DNA from: Bergeyella sp.
Lineage (GTDB): Bacteria; Bacteroidota; Bacteroidia; Flavobacteriales; Weeksellaceae
Direction of reading: 5' to 3'
Assembly: GCA_030263285.1 (NCBI GenBank)
Contig: SZYB01000001.1
Span: 680,911-744,910 of the forward strand
Length of the DNA: 64,000 bases
Under the pieces are notes generated by a model, which saw only the letters and a list, made by a program, of their open reading frames with translations, made no database searches and was not told the DNA's origin. The translations under genes were made by a program, and so were the position numbers. Of this stretch, positions 53,709 through 62,683 are shown in pieces (within the stretch, counting starts at the first letter, position 1; every line of letters starts with the position of its first letter).

Positions 53709-54833
53709 CTACAGATTTGTTCTGATTTCGGAAATGAGGTTCATGATCGCTATCGCCGCCTTTCCGCTTGCTCCTTTTTTTCCCAGGGTGTTCCGTAATT
53801 GGTCATAATCTCCCAAAATTCTTTCTCTGTCTTTCGACAAAATATTCTTGAGTGCTGTGGTAAGATTTTGGGTATTAAACTCATTCTGTATGAGTTCTCT
53901 CACCACTTCCCTGCCCATAATGAGGTTGACAAGAGAAATATATTTTATGTTTTTGATAAGTCTTTTAGCTACTTTATAGGAAACTGCATTGCCCTTGTAG
54001 CAGACTACCTCCGGAACGTTCAGAAGTGCAGTTTCTAAAGTAGCCGTACCGGAAGTAACCAAAGCAGCATAAGAACATCCTAAAAGATCATAGGTGCGGT
54101 TTGAGACAAAACTTACGTGCTCGGTCAAAAAAGGCTCGTAGAACTCTCGGGACAAACCGGGGGCTCCTGCAATCACAAAAGCATAATCTGTAAAATAAAG
54201 CTGCGAAGATAGCATAATTTTCAGCATCCGTGCTATTTCCTGCTTTCTGGAACCGGGAAGCAAAGCGATGATCTTCTTTTCACCCAAATCATATTCTTCC
54301 CGAAATTTTTGTTCATCTACAGGCACCAGCCCAGAGAGTGCATCAAGAAGCGGATGCCCTACGTATATTGCCTCTACCCCTCTATCTTTATAAAATTTCT
54401 CCTCAAATGGTAGGATAACCAACACCTTATCCACATATTTTTTTATGGTTTTTATTCTTCCCTCCCTCCATGCCCACAGTTGCGGAGATATGTAGTACAC
54501 CACCTTTATCTTTAGTTGATGAGCAAATTTTGCTATCCTCAGATTAAAGCCGGGATAGTCCACCAGAATAAGAACATCAGGACGATAGTTTTCAATATCC
54601 CGCTTACAAAACCGAATATTCTTAAGAATTACCCTAAGATTGAGAATCACTTCCCAAAAACCCATGAATGCCAAGTCCCTGTAATGCTTTACCTGCTCGC
54701 CGCCCTGAGACTTCATATGGTCTCCCCCCCAAAACCTAAATTCTGCTCTGGGATCATGATTTTTTATAGCACTCATGAGATTACCGGCATGGAGATCCCC
54801 AGAAGCCTCACCGGAAATAATATAATATTTCAT
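53709..54833 (-). CDS. lpxB: Lipid-A-disaccharide synthase
   Basis: Glycosyltransferase forming the lipid A disaccharide at the inner membrane. 374 residues from the Met in 'MKYYIISGEASGDLHAGNL' (the universal LpxB start; an upstream extension of 15 codons is not supported). Further blocks: 'RFWGGDHMKSQGG', 'LILVDYPGFNLRIAKFAH', 'VVYYISPQLWAWREGRIKTI', 'IALLPGSRKQEIARMLKIM' and 'VTSGTATLETALLNVPEVV'. Complete, so the cell makes lipid A. Confidence 0.94.
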   Translation of the reverse strand: MKYYIISGEASGDLHAGNLMSAIKNHDPRAEFRFWGGDHMKSQGGEQVKHYRDLAFMGFWEVILNLRVILKNIRFCKRDIENYRPDVLILVDYPGFNLRIAKFAHQLKIKVVYYISPQLWAWREGRIKTIKKYVDKVLVILPFEEKFYKDRGVEAIYVGHPLLDALSGLVPVDEQKFREEYDLGEKKIIALLPGSRKQEIARMLKIMLSSQLYFTDYAFVIAGAPGLSREFYEPFLTEHVSFVSNRTYDLLGCSYAALVTSGTATLETALLNVPEVVCYKGNAVSYKVAKRLIKNIKYISLVNLIMGREVVRELIQNEFNTQNLTTALKNILSKDRERILGDYDQLRNTLGKKGASGKAAIAIMNLISEIRTNL

Positions 54834-54893
54834 AAAAAAGAAAAGATAAATACGTGAATACGGGCAAGATGAGGACAATCAAAAATTTCCACT

Positions 54894-54901
54894 AATTTTG
54901 T
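54894..54901 (+). promoter_or_regulatory. -7 promoter element for the DUF2480 gene
   Basis: TAATTTTG, perfect TAnnTTTG, 19 bases before the start codon. Confidence 0.5.
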
Positions 54902-54920
54902 CCCTAAAGATAGGGAAAAA

Positions 54921-55430
54921 ATGGAGGGAGAATTTGAAATAAGAAACCGGGTAACAGAAAGTGGCCTTATAAGTTTTGATCTTGAGAGCCTTTTACCAAA
55001 AGGCAAAAGAATAGGGATAGATATTAAGGATTTCCTTTTTGAAGCGGTGATACTAAAAGAAAAAGATTTTAGAGCAAAAGTGGCTTTACTTGATAGAGAA
55101 TATTATCGCAATGCCTACATTCACCTGTATAATTCTGCAGAGGCAATTGTGCCCCTTTGGGTTTACTTTATTTTGACAGCACACCTTACGGAAGTAGCAA
55201 AAAAAATAGCCTATGGCTCCGAAAAAGAACTGGAGATCCTCTTGATGCACGAAGCGATAGAATCTTATAATTTTGAAGAACTTAGGGGAAAAAGAGTAGT
55301 GGTAAAAGGCTGTTCAAAAAGAGAAATCCCAGAGAACGCCTATGTGGCGCTTGTGGAAAAATTAAAGCCTATCGTAAAATCCCTAATGTTCGGAGAGGCG
55401 TGCTCCAATGTTCCCATTTTCAAAAATTAG
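54921..55430 (+). CDS. DUF2480 family protein
   Basis: 169 residues, a cytoplasmic protein conserved across Bacteroidota with no known function. Family blocks: 'NRVTESGLISFDLESLLPKG', 'GIDIKDFLFEAVILKEKDFR', 'YNSAEAIVPLWVYFILTAHL' and 'KRVVVKGCSKREIPENAYVA'. It diverges from lpxB, a common neighbour in this group. No membrane segment and no catalytic motif are evident. Confidence 0.85.
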   Translation: MEGEFEIRNRVTESGLISFDLESLLPKGKRIGIDIKDFLFEAVILKEKDFRAKVALLDREYYRNAYIHLYNSAEAIVPLWVYFILTAHLTEVAKKIAYGSEKELEILLMHEAIESYNFEELRGKRVVVKGCSKREIPENAYVALVEKLKPIVKSLMFGEACSNVPIFKN

Positions 55431-55671
55431 CTACCCCCATTCGGATAACAATGACACATGACTAAAAATTTATTGTTTGGCACCACTATTATCCGTTCCT
55501 CACCCAACGACATACTCTTGATATGTTTTTCCGACTTACTACTTCTATCTCCCGAATATTGAAACGGGAAAGATGTAAAGAAAGAAACAAGAATAACACA
55601 AACAACACACAGGTAAAGCAAAATACAACAAGTAGTCCCACAATTCAAAATCAAAAAAACTAAACACATTT

Positions 55672-56010
55672 ATGAGTATACTCAATCTTTTCACGAGAGG
55701 AAACGATGTAGTAGAACAATTGGCACAACAGGCAGAGAACAAATAATTGGTATGACAAAAAACCCACTCATTGTGCTCGCAATGGTAGCAACACCACCAA
55801 TCATCTCGTATCTCAATAAGAAATCCCAAACACGCAGGAGTACGAGTAGCTAAACAGCCCATTGGATAAAAATCACAACAGAAACAACAATAACATCACT
55901 CAGTTTACATAAAACAAAACGAGGGAAATTCTATTCTTAATAAAATTTTTGGGAGTGAAAAATCTACTGTTGAAACAGAATTATCTCAAAACACAGAAAT
56001 CTCATTTTAG
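55672..56010 (+). pseudogene. DUF937 family gene, frameshifted pseudogene
   Basis: Start 'MSILNLFTRGNDVVEQLAQQ', ending 'AENK' and a stop; shifted frame 'IGMTKNPLIVLAMVATPPII' running on as 'SYLNKKSQTR'; later 'LNSPLDKNHN', then 'GNSILNKIFGSEKSTVETEL' and 'SQNTEISF'. The intact family has the same order: an M-S-I-x-D-L-L-T start, a K-x-x-I-I-x-L-M-A-V-A-x-P-L-I-x-S-Y-L helix, an L-D-K-D-H-D-G acidic turn, and I-L-G-x-I-x-G-S-K-x-S-x-V-E. At least two frameshifts and two stops. Function of the intact family is unknown. Confidence 0.75.
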
Positions 56011-56065
56011 GGAGTGTCTTGAGAAAAATTCAAAGCAACAGCGGAAGGGATTTAGAGAAATCCCC

Positions 56066-56084
56066 AAGAAGAAGAAGAAGAAGA
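56066..56084 (+). repeat. AAG trinucleotide repeat
   Basis: Six tandem AAG units behind the decayed DUF937 gene and in front of the bTHX gene (convergent). Probably a by-product of relaxed selection. Confidence 0.6.
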
Positions 56085-56177
56085 AAATAAACCTAACTGT
56101 TTGATATTGATAAACATCTACCCCTTCCTACCTGTATACGGAGGAGAGAGACTTTTTTCAACAAACCCTCCCCGACC

Positions 56178-56453
56178 TTAAGATCTCCCTCCTTTAGTAG
56201 TCTTATTCTCCTCTGTAGTCGAGGCCTTGCCTTTAGCAGTTTTTTTGGCAGAAATCGTTGATTTGGTTGAGGCGGACTTAACCGCTGTTGCTTTCCCAAC
56301 TGCTGCTTTTGGCTTAACATCCTGATCGGAAGGCATTTCCGCCTCTTTGTTCCGAAAGACGAATAACGCCTTTGAGGCTTTCCTAGGTCTGGTCTTACCA
56401 TAACTCCCCGTTACTATCTTTCCTCTCTTGGTTTTTTTATCTCCTTTACCCAT
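56178..56453 (-). CDS. 30S ribosomal protein bTHX with long low-complexity tail
   Basis: The N-terminus 'MGKGDKKTKRGKIVTGSYGK' and 'TRPRKASKALF' is the bTHX (THX) signature, a small basic peptide that sits in the head of the 30S subunit. bTHX is usually 25-60 residues. Here the core is followed by about 50 residues rich in Ala, Lys, Ser and Thr (for example 'AAVGKATAVKSASTKSTISA'), giving 91 residues. Extended tails of this kind are found in flavobacterial homologues, but the length is variable and the role unknown. Confidence 0.85.
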   Translation of the reverse strand: MGKGDKKTKRGKIVTGSYGKTRPRKASKALFVFRNKEAEMPSDQDVKPKAAVGKATAVKSASTKSTISAKKTAKGKASTTEENKTTKGGRS

Positions 56454-56634
56454 AGTATGTTTATCGGACGGCCAAGTTACAAAATCACAACCAAAAGACC
56501 AAAACTAACCAAAGTGCTAAGACCCTAAAAAAGGATGAATAAATTATGGTATCTTCGCACCTTGAAGTCTGGAAACTGAAAATATTCCGAAGCCAAACAG
56601 TATAAAAAATTCTTTGTGTATTAATTTGTATAAG

Positions 56635-58383
56635 ATGTATCGATCACACACCAATGGAGAATTGTCTGCAGAAAACATCGGCCAAGAAGTTACCCTGTCT
56701 GGGTGGGTACAAACCGTTCGTGATAAGGGATTTGTAATCTGGATAGATCTTAGAGACCGATATGGGATCACTCAACTGGTGTTTGATAAAGAACGTTGCC
56801 CGGCGACTCTCTTTGAAGAAGCAAAAAAACTGGGGCGGGAATTTGTCATCCAGGTCACCGGAAAAGTGATAAAAAGGACCAGTAAAAACCCTAATCTCTC
56901 CACCGGCGAAATCGAAATTTTGACCCAAAAGCTAACCGTACTCAATAGTGCTGAACTTCCACCTTTTACCATTGAAGAAGATACAGACGGTGGCGAAGAG
57001 CTCAGAATGAAATACAGGTATTTGGATTTTAGAAGAAATCCCGTAAAAGACAAGCTAATCTTCCGTCACAAGATGGCGCAAAAAATACGTAACCATCTTA
57101 CAGATGAAGGGTTTATAGAAGTGGAAACCCCTGTCCTTATAAAATCCACCCCCGAAGGAGCAAGAGATTTTGTAGTGCCAAGCAGAATGAATCCGGGAAA
57201 ATTTTATGCATTACCTCAATCTCCACAAACCTTCAAACAACTCCTTATGATAGGGGGTATGGACAAGTATTTTCAGATTGTAAAATGTTTCAGAGACGAA
57301 GACCTAAGAGCAGACAGACAGCCCGAGTTTACCCAGATAGATTGTGAAATGGCATTTGTGGAACAGGAAGATATCATTCAGGTGTTTGAAAACCTCTCCA
57401 AAACCCTTCTTAAAGAAGTGACAGGAAAAAATTTCGAAAAATTTCCAAGAATGACCTACACAGAAGCAATGAAAAAATATGGAAACGACAAACCGGACGT
57501 CCGGTTTGGGATGGAGTTTGTAGAGCTGAATGATCTGGTAAAAGGGAAGAACTTCAAAATATTTGATGAAGCAGAACTAGTGGTAGGAATTAAAGTAAAA
57601 CATGCTGCAGACTTCACAAGAAAGCAAATAGAGGAGTGGACAAAATGGGTAAAAAGACCTCAAGTAGGAGCCTCCGGTCTCGTTTGGATCAAATTTCTAA
57701 AAGATGGAAGCCGGACTTCTTCTGTCAATAAATTTTATAACGAACAGGACTTGCAGAAAATAACAGATTCTTTTTCGGCTAAAGAAGGTGATCTCATATT
57801 TGTTCTTTCCGGCAAAAAAAACAGGGTAAGAGCGCAACTTTCTGCTCTTAGGATGGAGTTGGGCAACCGATTGGGACTGAGAAAAAAAGATGTTTTTGCT
57901 CCACTGTGGGTAGTGGATTTTCCTCTTCTGGAATGGGACGCAGAGGCACAAAGATACCATGCAATGCATCATCCTTTCACTTCTCCAAAACCCGAAGATA
58001 TCCCGCTGCTGGAGTCTCATCCAGAAAAAGTAAGAGCCAATGCCTATGATCTCGTCCTTAATGGAAACGAAATAGGAGGAGGATCAATCAGAATTTTTGA
58101 TAAGGATCTTCAATCCAGAATGTTCAATCTCTTAGGCTTTAGTAAAGAAGAGGCAGAATCACAATTTGGATTCCTAATGAATGCTTTTCGGTACGGGGCA
58201 CCTCCACACGGGGGGATCGCTTTCGGCTTTGATCGTTTGGTCGCTATTCTGGACGGAAACGAGGGAATAAGAGACTATATAGCCTTCCCAAAAAACAATT
58301 CAGGGCACGATGTAATGATCAACGCACCTTCGCCCATCTCCGATCAACAACTCAAAGAACTGAAAATTCGTGTAGAAAAATAA
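56635..58383 (+). CDS. aspS: Aspartate--tRNA ligase
   Basis: 582 residues: N-terminal OB-fold anticodon-binding domain ('[19 protein letters not shown]', '[20 protein letters not shown]'), class II catalytic core with motif 2 '[19 protein letters not shown]' (about residues 219-237), the bacterial GAD insert, and motif 3 '[19 protein letters not shown]'. The insert indicates the discriminating bacterial type is possible; AsnRS presence elsewhere would settle it. I chose the ATG at 56635 over the in-frame start seven codons upstream because the family begins M-Y/F-R-x-H. A strong terminator follows. Confidence 0.96.
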   Translation: MYRSHTNGELSAENIGQEVTLSGWVQTVRDKGFVIWIDLRDRYGITQLVFDKERCPATLFEEAKKLGREFVIQVTGKVIKRTSKNPNLSTGEIEILTQKLTVLNSAELPPFTIEEDTDGGEELRMKYRYLDFRRNPVKDKLIFRHKMAQKIRNHLTDEGFIEVETPVLIKSTPEGARDFVVPSRMNPGKFYALPQSPQTFKQLLMIGGMDKYFQIVKCFRDEDLRADRQPEFTQIDCEMAFVEQEDIIQVFENLSKTLLKEVTGKNFEKFPRMTYTEAMKKYGNDKPDVRFGMEFVELNDLVKGKNFKIFDEAELVVGIKVKHAADFTRKQIEEWTKWVKRPQVGASGLVWIKFLKDGSRTSSVNKFYNEQDLQKITDSFSAKEGDLIFVLSGKKNRVRAQLSALRMELGNRLGLRKKDVFAPLWVVDFPLLEWDAEAQRYHAMHHPFTSPKPEDIPLLESHPEKVRANAYDLVLNGNEIGGGSIRIFDKDLQSRMFNLLGFSKEEAESQFGFLMNAFRYGAPPHGGIAFGFDRLVAILDGNEGIRDYIAFPKNNSGHDVMINAPSPISDQQLKELKIRVEK

Positions 58384-58419
58384 AAGACTACAAGAGAATC
58401 GAAAGCACGTACGAACATG

Positions 58420-58448
58420 AAAAAAGCCCGCAAAAGCTGGGCTTTTTT
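58420..58448 (+). terminator. Rho-independent terminator after aspS
   Basis: AAAAAAGCCC at 58420-58429 pairs with GGGCTTTTTT at 58439-58448 around a nine-base loop. The A- and T-runs make it usable from both sides. Confidence 0.9.
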
Positions 58449-58508
58449 CATTATAGCGTCACGCTACAGGAAACACGACATCAATCCGACGTAGTTAACC
58501 CCCAACCT

Positions 58509-58844
58509 CTAGATTTCCTCTTCGCTGTCTATCGTATAAGACTTAGGTTTGTAGTCTTTATCATGTTTTTCAGAAATTACGTCCTCGCCTTTCTCATTTA
58601 TAATGAAGTCCGTAGATTCTTTAAATAAGTCCTGAAAACTTTTAAAATCTTCTTTATAGAGATAGATTTTGTGTTTTTCAAAACTAGCCTCACCATTCTG
58701 GCTGAAGTTTTTTTTGCTTTCGGTTATCGTAAGATAATAATCCCCTGCCTTAGTCTCTCGCACATCAAAAAAATAGGTCCTTCTACCCGCTTTCAAAATC
58801 TTGGTAAAAATCTCATTCTCGTGCCTTTCCTTATAATCACTCAT
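58509..58844 (-). CDS. DUF3276 / PUR-alpha-like nucleic-acid-binding protein
   Basis: 111 residues of the Bacteroidota PUR family: 'EIFTKILKAGRRTYFFDVRE' and 'KAGDYYLTITESKK' form the first beta strands, 'KHKIYLYKEDFKSFQDLFKE' the family helix, and the tail is acidic ('YTIDSEEEI'). The homologous spirochaete and Bacteroidota proteins bind single-stranded nucleic acid as dimers. Monocistronic, with a perfect -7 element 30 bases upstream. Confidence 0.88.
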   Translation of the reverse strand: MSDYKERHENEIFTKILKAGRRTYFFDVRETKAGDYYLTITESKKNFSQNGEASFEKHKIYLYKEDFKSFQDLFKESTDFIINEKGEDVISEKHDKDYKPKSYTIDSEEEI

Positions 58845-58873
58845 TGTTTACTGTTTTTTTAATCTTAATGAAG

Positions 58874-58881
58874 CAAATATA
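58874..58881 (-). promoter_or_regulatory. -7 promoter element for the DUF3276 gene
   Basis: Minus-strand TATATTTG, perfect TAnnTTTG, giving a leader of roughly 25 bases. Confidence 0.6.
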
Positions 58882-58941
58882 AAGCAAATACCCGAATCGG
58901 AAAATTTTTTTGAAGAAAAAAGGAAAAGACCAAAAACCAGT

Positions 58942-60582
58942 TTAGGAGTCCAAATAAAGGATTCTGTCTGCCTTTTGAGCCGTCGATTCTCTATGGGTGA
59001 TAATAACCGTGGTATGTCCCGATATTTCCTGGGCAATATTGTCCAATACTTTTCTCTCGGTTTTGGTATCCAGAGCAGAAAGAACATCATCAAAAATGAG
59101 AACAGAAGGCTTTTTTATTAATGCCCTGGCAATACATATCCTTTGTTTTTGTCCCCCGGAAAGCGCTACTCCCCTCTCTCCCACAAGGGTCTGATAGCCC
59201 CAAGTAAACCCCTCTATGTCTTTATGAACATCGGCTTTTTTTGCATATTCTACAACGGCAGAAAACGAGGGATTATCTACAGCAAACCCGATATTTTTTT
59301 CCACCGTTTCAGAAAATAAATAACTCTCCTGCGGCACGTAGCCAAGACATGATCTGTAGAGTACCAGATTATGTTCTTTAAGATTCTTTCCGTCCAATAA
59401 AATCTCTCCTTCTGTAGGCTCAATAAGCCTGGACAACAACAACGCCAGTGTAGTTTTACCACTTCCCGTCTTGCCCATAATGGCAAGACTCTCCCCTGCA
59501 GAAAGACTGAAATTCACTTTATCCAAAGCCCTGATCCCCGTATTGGGGTACACGTAAGAAACGTTCCTAAACTCTATGTTTCCCTTAATAGGATAAGTAG
59601 AAAAATTCTGATTTCTGATTTCTGATTTTAGATTCAGAAACTCATTTATTCTTTGCATGGAGGCCTCTGCCCTCTGATTTACAGAAGTAACCCAACCCAC
59701 CATGGAAACAGGAAAAATAAGAATATTGATATACATAAAAAAATCAGCAATCTTCCCCACAGAAATCTCTCCATTTATATATTTTATCCCTCCCACATAT
59801 AGGATGATCACATTGAGAAGACCTAAAATCAAGAGAATAATCGTATAGAAATAAGCCTCGGTCTTTGCAAGATCAAGTGCCCCTTTCTGAAAACTTAAGA
59901 CCTCTCTTTTGTATATTTTATCTACAAACAACTCTTTGGCAAAAAACTTAATCACCCGTATGCCCGAAAAACTATCGGTAACCAGGGTAGAAATTTCCGA
60001 TTGTTTTTTTTGCTGATTTTTAGACTTTCTATTGATAACAGAACTTACCTTAAAAATGAGATAGGCCAAAACAGGAAGCGGAACAAGTGCCCAAAGTGTA
60101 AGCTGCACCTCTGTTTTAAGCATATAAATACCTGTGATAAAAACCAATACCACCGTATTTATGATATACATGACCCCGGGTCCCAGATACATCCTCACCG
60201 CCACCACATCTTCACTTAATCTGTTCATAAAATCTCCGATGGTATTTTTTTTGTAGTCGGTGAGGGAAATTTCCTGGTAATGCCTGTAGATTTTATTTTT
60301 CAGTTCATATTCTATTTTACGGGAGGCGACAATGATTGTTTGCCTCATCATAAAGGTGAAAAATCCGGCAAACAAGGAACTGAAAATGATAATCAATACA
60401 TACTTCGATATCTGAAAAGACCATTCAGAAGACTGAGAATCTGCAATAATATCTACCGATTTACCCACGTACTGTACCCTAAAAATGGTAAAAAAATTAC
60501 TCAACACTATAAAGCTGAGCCCCAGAAAAATCTGGAGACGATATTTCCAAAAATAAGAATTAAGAGATCGAAGAGAATTCAT
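58942..60582 (-). CDS. ABC exporter, fused membrane and ATPase domains (MdlB/MsbA-like)
   Basis: A 546-residue half-transporter that works as a dimer. Six TM helices fill residues 1-310 (for example 'IFLGLSFIVLSNFFTIF', 'YVLIIIFSSLFAGFFTFMM'). The nucleotide-binding domain has Walker A 'LAIMGKTGSGKTTLALLLSR' (about residues 358-377), Q-loop 'LGYVPQESYLFSETV', signature 'ERGVALSGGQKQRICIARAL', Walker B 'PSVLIFDDVLSALD' and switch His 'TTVIITHRESTAQKADRILY'. It is slightly short at the C-terminus. Substrate unknown; multidrug or lipid export are both possible. Confidence 0.92.
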   Translation of the reverse strand: MNSLRSLNSYFWKYRLQIFLGLSFIVLSNFFTIFRVQYVGKSVDIIADSQSSEWSFQISKYVLIIIFSSLFAGFFTFMMRQTIIVASRKIEYELKNKIYRHYQEISLTDYKKNTIGDFMNRLSEDVVAVRMYLGPGVMYIINTVVLVFITGIYMLKTEVQLTLWALVPLPVLAYLIFKVSSVINRKSKNQQKKQSEISTLVTDSFSGIRVIKFFAKELFVDKIYKREVLSFQKGALDLAKTEAYFYTIILLILGLLNVIILYVGGIKYINGEISVGKIADFFMYINILIFPVSMVGWVTSVNQRAEASMQRINEFLNLKSEIRNQNFSTYPIKGNIEFRNVSYVYPNTGIRALDKVNFSLSAGESLAIMGKTGSGKTTLALLLSRLIEPTEGEILLDGKNLKEHNLVLYRSCLGYVPQESYLFSETVEKNIGFAVDNPSFSAVVEYAKKADVHKDIEGFTWGYQTLVGERGVALSGGQKQRICIARALIKKPSVLIFDDVLSALDTKTERKVLDNIAQEISGHTTVIITHRESTAQKADRILYLDS

Positions 60583-60609
60583 AAGATTTTGACCTTAAGG
60601 TACACAGGG

Positions 60610-60617
60610 CAAAATTA
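60610..60617 (-). promoter_or_regulatory. -7 promoter element for the ABC exporter
   Basis: Minus-strand TAATTTTG, perfect TAnnTTTG, 27 bases upstream of the exporter start. Confidence 0.5.
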
Positions 60618-60682
60618 ACCAAAACATTTTTGAACTGCTTAAAAATAAACATAAATCCTGCCTGCGCTTCACAAAAAATTTT

Positions 60683-60690
60683 TACATTTG
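60683..60690 (+). promoter_or_regulatory. -7 promoter element for nusB-DUF1573-yajC
   Basis: TACATTTG, perfect TAnnTTTG, 29 bases before the chosen nusB ATG at 60720. It rules out the longer in-frame start at 60630. Confidence 0.6.
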
Positions 60691-60719
60691 CCCGTTCACA
60701 AAAAGCTCTTTGCATTACT

Positions 60720-61625
60720 ATGTTAGGAAGAAGACAGATCAGGGAAAAAGTAATCGAAAACACCTACGCTTATTACCAAAACCCTATCGACCACACTGTT
60801 GCAGAAAAAAATCTGTTTTCCTCTATCAGTAAAATTTTTTCCCTCTATATATATGAACTAAATTTTTTCCTCGGGCTCAGACATCTTGCAGAAGAACAAA
60901 TTGAAATTCATCGTAAAAAATTCTTTAAATCTCCCTCTGCGATTCATCCCCACGAAAAGTTTATACAGAATAAGATACTCTTAAGGATAGAAAACAACCC
61001 AGAGAGAATTTCTTTTACGGAAAAGCACAAGGAACTTGTCTGGGATCTTCATGAAGATATTCTCCTTAAAACTTTCCAGAAAATGATTGCAGGAAAGAGA
61101 TATCAAGATTACATAAAAGAGCCTCATGCTTCTTTTTTTGAGGATCAGAAATTCATCGGAAAAATATTTCTGAGATATATGGCAGAAAACGAAGATTTTC
61201 ACAGCTTTTTGGAAGACAAAGAATTGGGGTGGTCAGATGACTTTCATATCGCAAATTCCATGATCCAGAAGACCATAGGATTTATGCAGGAGGACAAGGA
61301 CGATCTTACGCTTCTCAAGATGCTGAAAGACGAACAAGACAGAGAGTTTGCAAAAAATCTTCTGAAATTTACCCTGGAAAATTGCAAAACCACAGAAAAA
61401 ATTCTTGAACAAAGACTAGAAAACTGGGGAATAGACAGAATTTCTCTTCTGGATAAAATTATACTGGTTACAGCAATTTCTGAGCTGGATCACTTCCCCC
61501 TTACCCCATCTAAGGTGATCATAAATGAATACATAGAGATCTCAAAAGTTTTTTCCACAGAAAAATCCAATATCTTTGTCAACGGAATTCTTGACAAATA
61601 CACAAAAGATAAAAACAGAAATTAA
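60720..61625 (+). CDS. nusB: Transcription antitermination factor NusB, long Bacteroidota form
   Basis: 301 residues. The first half (from 'MLGRRQIREKVIENTYAYYQ') is an extra helical region found in Bacteroidota NusB; the canonical NusB fold of about 130 residues is C-terminal: 'DREFAKNLLKFTLENCKTTE', 'RLENWGIDRISLLDKIILVT' and 'VIINEYIEISKVFSTEKSNI' followed by 'FVNGILDK'. NusB acts with NusE in rRNA antitermination. I use the ATG at 60720 because the promoter lies inside the longer frame. DUF1573 follows after three bases. Confidence 0.92.
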   Translation: MLGRRQIREKVIENTYAYYQNPIDHTVAEKNLFSSISKIFSLYIYELNFFLGLRHLAEEQIEIHRKKFFKSPSAIHPHEKFIQNKILLRIENNPERISFTEKHKELVWDLHEDILLKTFQKMIAGKRYQDYIKEPHASFFEDQKFIGKIFLRYMAENEDFHSFLEDKELGWSDDFHIANSMIQKTIGFMQEDKDDLTLLKMLKDEQDREFAKNLLKFTLENCKTTEKILEQRLENWGIDRISLLDKIILVTAISELDHFPLTPSKVIINEYIEISKVFSTEKSNIFVNGILDKYTKDKNRN

Positions 61626-61628
61626 AGT

Positions 61629-62126
61629 ATGAAAAGACATATTGTGTCACTCCTTATGGTTGCCGCATTGCTCAGCATATCATGTAAGAAATCACAAACA
61701 GATTACCCAAATATTTTGGAGACCAAAAACGGTATTGATGATTTAGCTGGCAAAAAAGCGTTTCTCCCCGATAGCCGGAAGGAAAACATTGCAAAAACAA
61801 AGAAAAGCCCGCTAACCTCAGTCGCCCTATCAAGGAGTACGCATGATTTTGGCAAAATACAAAAGGGAAAAACGGTAGAACACGTGTACGAAATAAAAAA
61901 TATGGGCAAAAATCCTCTGATTATCTCAACGATAAAACCCTCTTGCGGATGTACGGTGCCAAAATATACCAAAGAACCCATTCCGCCAGGCAAGACAGGC
62001 AAAATCAGCTTGAGTTTTGATTCTTCAAATTTTGAAGGAAAAATACGGAAACAGGCGGAAGTTTATGCCAATGTGGTCCATTTGCCCATTATACTATCGT
62101 TTACGGGGGAAGTAGTCAACCAATAA
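61629..62126 (+). CDS. DUF1573 lipoprotein
   Basis: 165 residues with a lipoprotein signal (IVSLLMVAALLSISC, lipobox S-I-S-C at about residue 19). The DUF1573 immunoglobulin-like domain covers residues 70-160: 'HDFGKIQKGKTVEHVYEIKN', 'PLIISTIKPSCGCTVPKYTK' and 'PIPPGKTGKISLSFDSSNF'. The S-C-G-C-T motif is typical of the family. Extracytoplasmic, attached to a membrane by lipid; function unknown. In operon with nusB and yajC. Confidence 0.9.
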   Translation: MKRHIVSLLMVAALLSISCKKSQTDYPNILETKNGIDDLAGKKAFLPDSRKENIAKTKKSPLTSVALSRSTHDFGKIQKGKTVEHVYEIKNMGKNPLIISTIKPSCGCTVPKYTKEPIPPGKTGKISLSFDSSNFEGKIRKQAEVYANVVHLPIILSFTGEVVNQ

Positions 62127-62138
62127 AATCTATATAAA

Positions 62139-62489
62139 ATGTTAAACACCTTATTTTTACAAGCACAAAGCGGTGGAGGATCTCAGATGCTTATTTTATT
62201 TGCAGTATTTATTGCCTTTATGTACTTTATGATGATTCGCCCACAGATGAAAAAACAGAAACTGGAAAAAAAATTCCAAGAATCTCTCAAGGTAGGGAGC
62301 CGGGTGGTGACCACCTCGGGACTTCATGCCAGGATTGCCCAAATACAAGAAGACGGCGTGGTTTTGGAAACGCTTTCAGGAAAACTAAAATTTGAAAAAG
62401 CCGCCATATCCAGGGAGTTTACTGCCAACAGATTTCCGAATAACACAGAGGAAAATGCCTCAGAAAGGAAAGACAAGAAAGAGAAATAA
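62139..62489 (+). CDS. yajC: Preprotein translocase subunit YajC
   Basis: 116 residues; accessory subunit of the SecDF-YajC complex. One TM helix 'LILFAVFIAFMYFMMIRPQ' (residues 18-36) is followed by the family motif 'RPQMKKQKLEKKFQESLKVG', 'RVVTTSGLHARIAQIQEDGV' and 'LKFEKAAISREF'. The tail is charged and disordered. Order nusB-DUF1573-yajC is conserved in flavobacteria. A hairpin terminator follows. Confidence 0.94.
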   Translation: MLNTLFLQAQSGGGSQMLILFAVFIAFMYFMMIRPQMKKQKLEKKFQESLKVGSRVVTTSGLHARIAQIQEDGVVLETLSGKLKFEKAAISREFTANRFPNNTEENASERKDKKEK

Positions 62490-62536
62490 TTATTTTTCAT
62501 TAAGCATAGTTTACTTACTAGTGTATAAAAAAACAG

Positions 62537-62562
62537 GGAGGCGTTGAAATTTCAACGCTTCC
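62537..62562 (+). terminator. Palindromic terminator after yajC
   Basis: GGAGGCGTTGAAA and TTTCAACGCTTCC form a 13-pair palindrome (one G-T) with no separate loop, preceded by an A-run and followed by GCCTTTTC. It lies between yajC and the convergent tRNA-His and can act in both directions. Confidence 0.65.
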
Positions 62563-62597
62563 GCCTTTTCGCCTCGATATACAAGGACTTGTATTAG

Positions 62598-62672
62598 GGT
62601 GACTGATCGGGATCGAACCGACGACCTCCAGAACCACAATCTGGCGCTCTAACCAACTGAGCTACAATCACC
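62598..62672 (-). tRNA. tRNA-His (anticodon GTG)
   Basis: Complete cloverleaf on the minus strand: acceptor GTGATTG/CAGTCAC (one G-T pair), anticodon stem CCAGA/TCTGG with loop TTGTGGT giving GTG, T arm GTCGG/CCGAT. The extra G at -1 (62672) opposite discriminator C73 is encoded, the hallmark of tRNA-His. CCA is not encoded. Confidence 0.96.
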
Positions 62673-62683
62673 GTCTGCGAGGG

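Noticed and set aside
54724-54730. Seven-C run in lpxB (seven G on the coding strand), a possible phase-variation tract
   Set aside because: It encodes the conserved W-G-G-D block, so the run is explained by coding constraint; lipid A synthesis is essential and unlikely to be switched.
55427-55669. An 80-codon minus-strand frame with many Cys between the DUF2480 and DUF937 loci
   Set aside because: No recognisable family, an odd Cys-rich composition and no promoter; I cannot support it as a gene.
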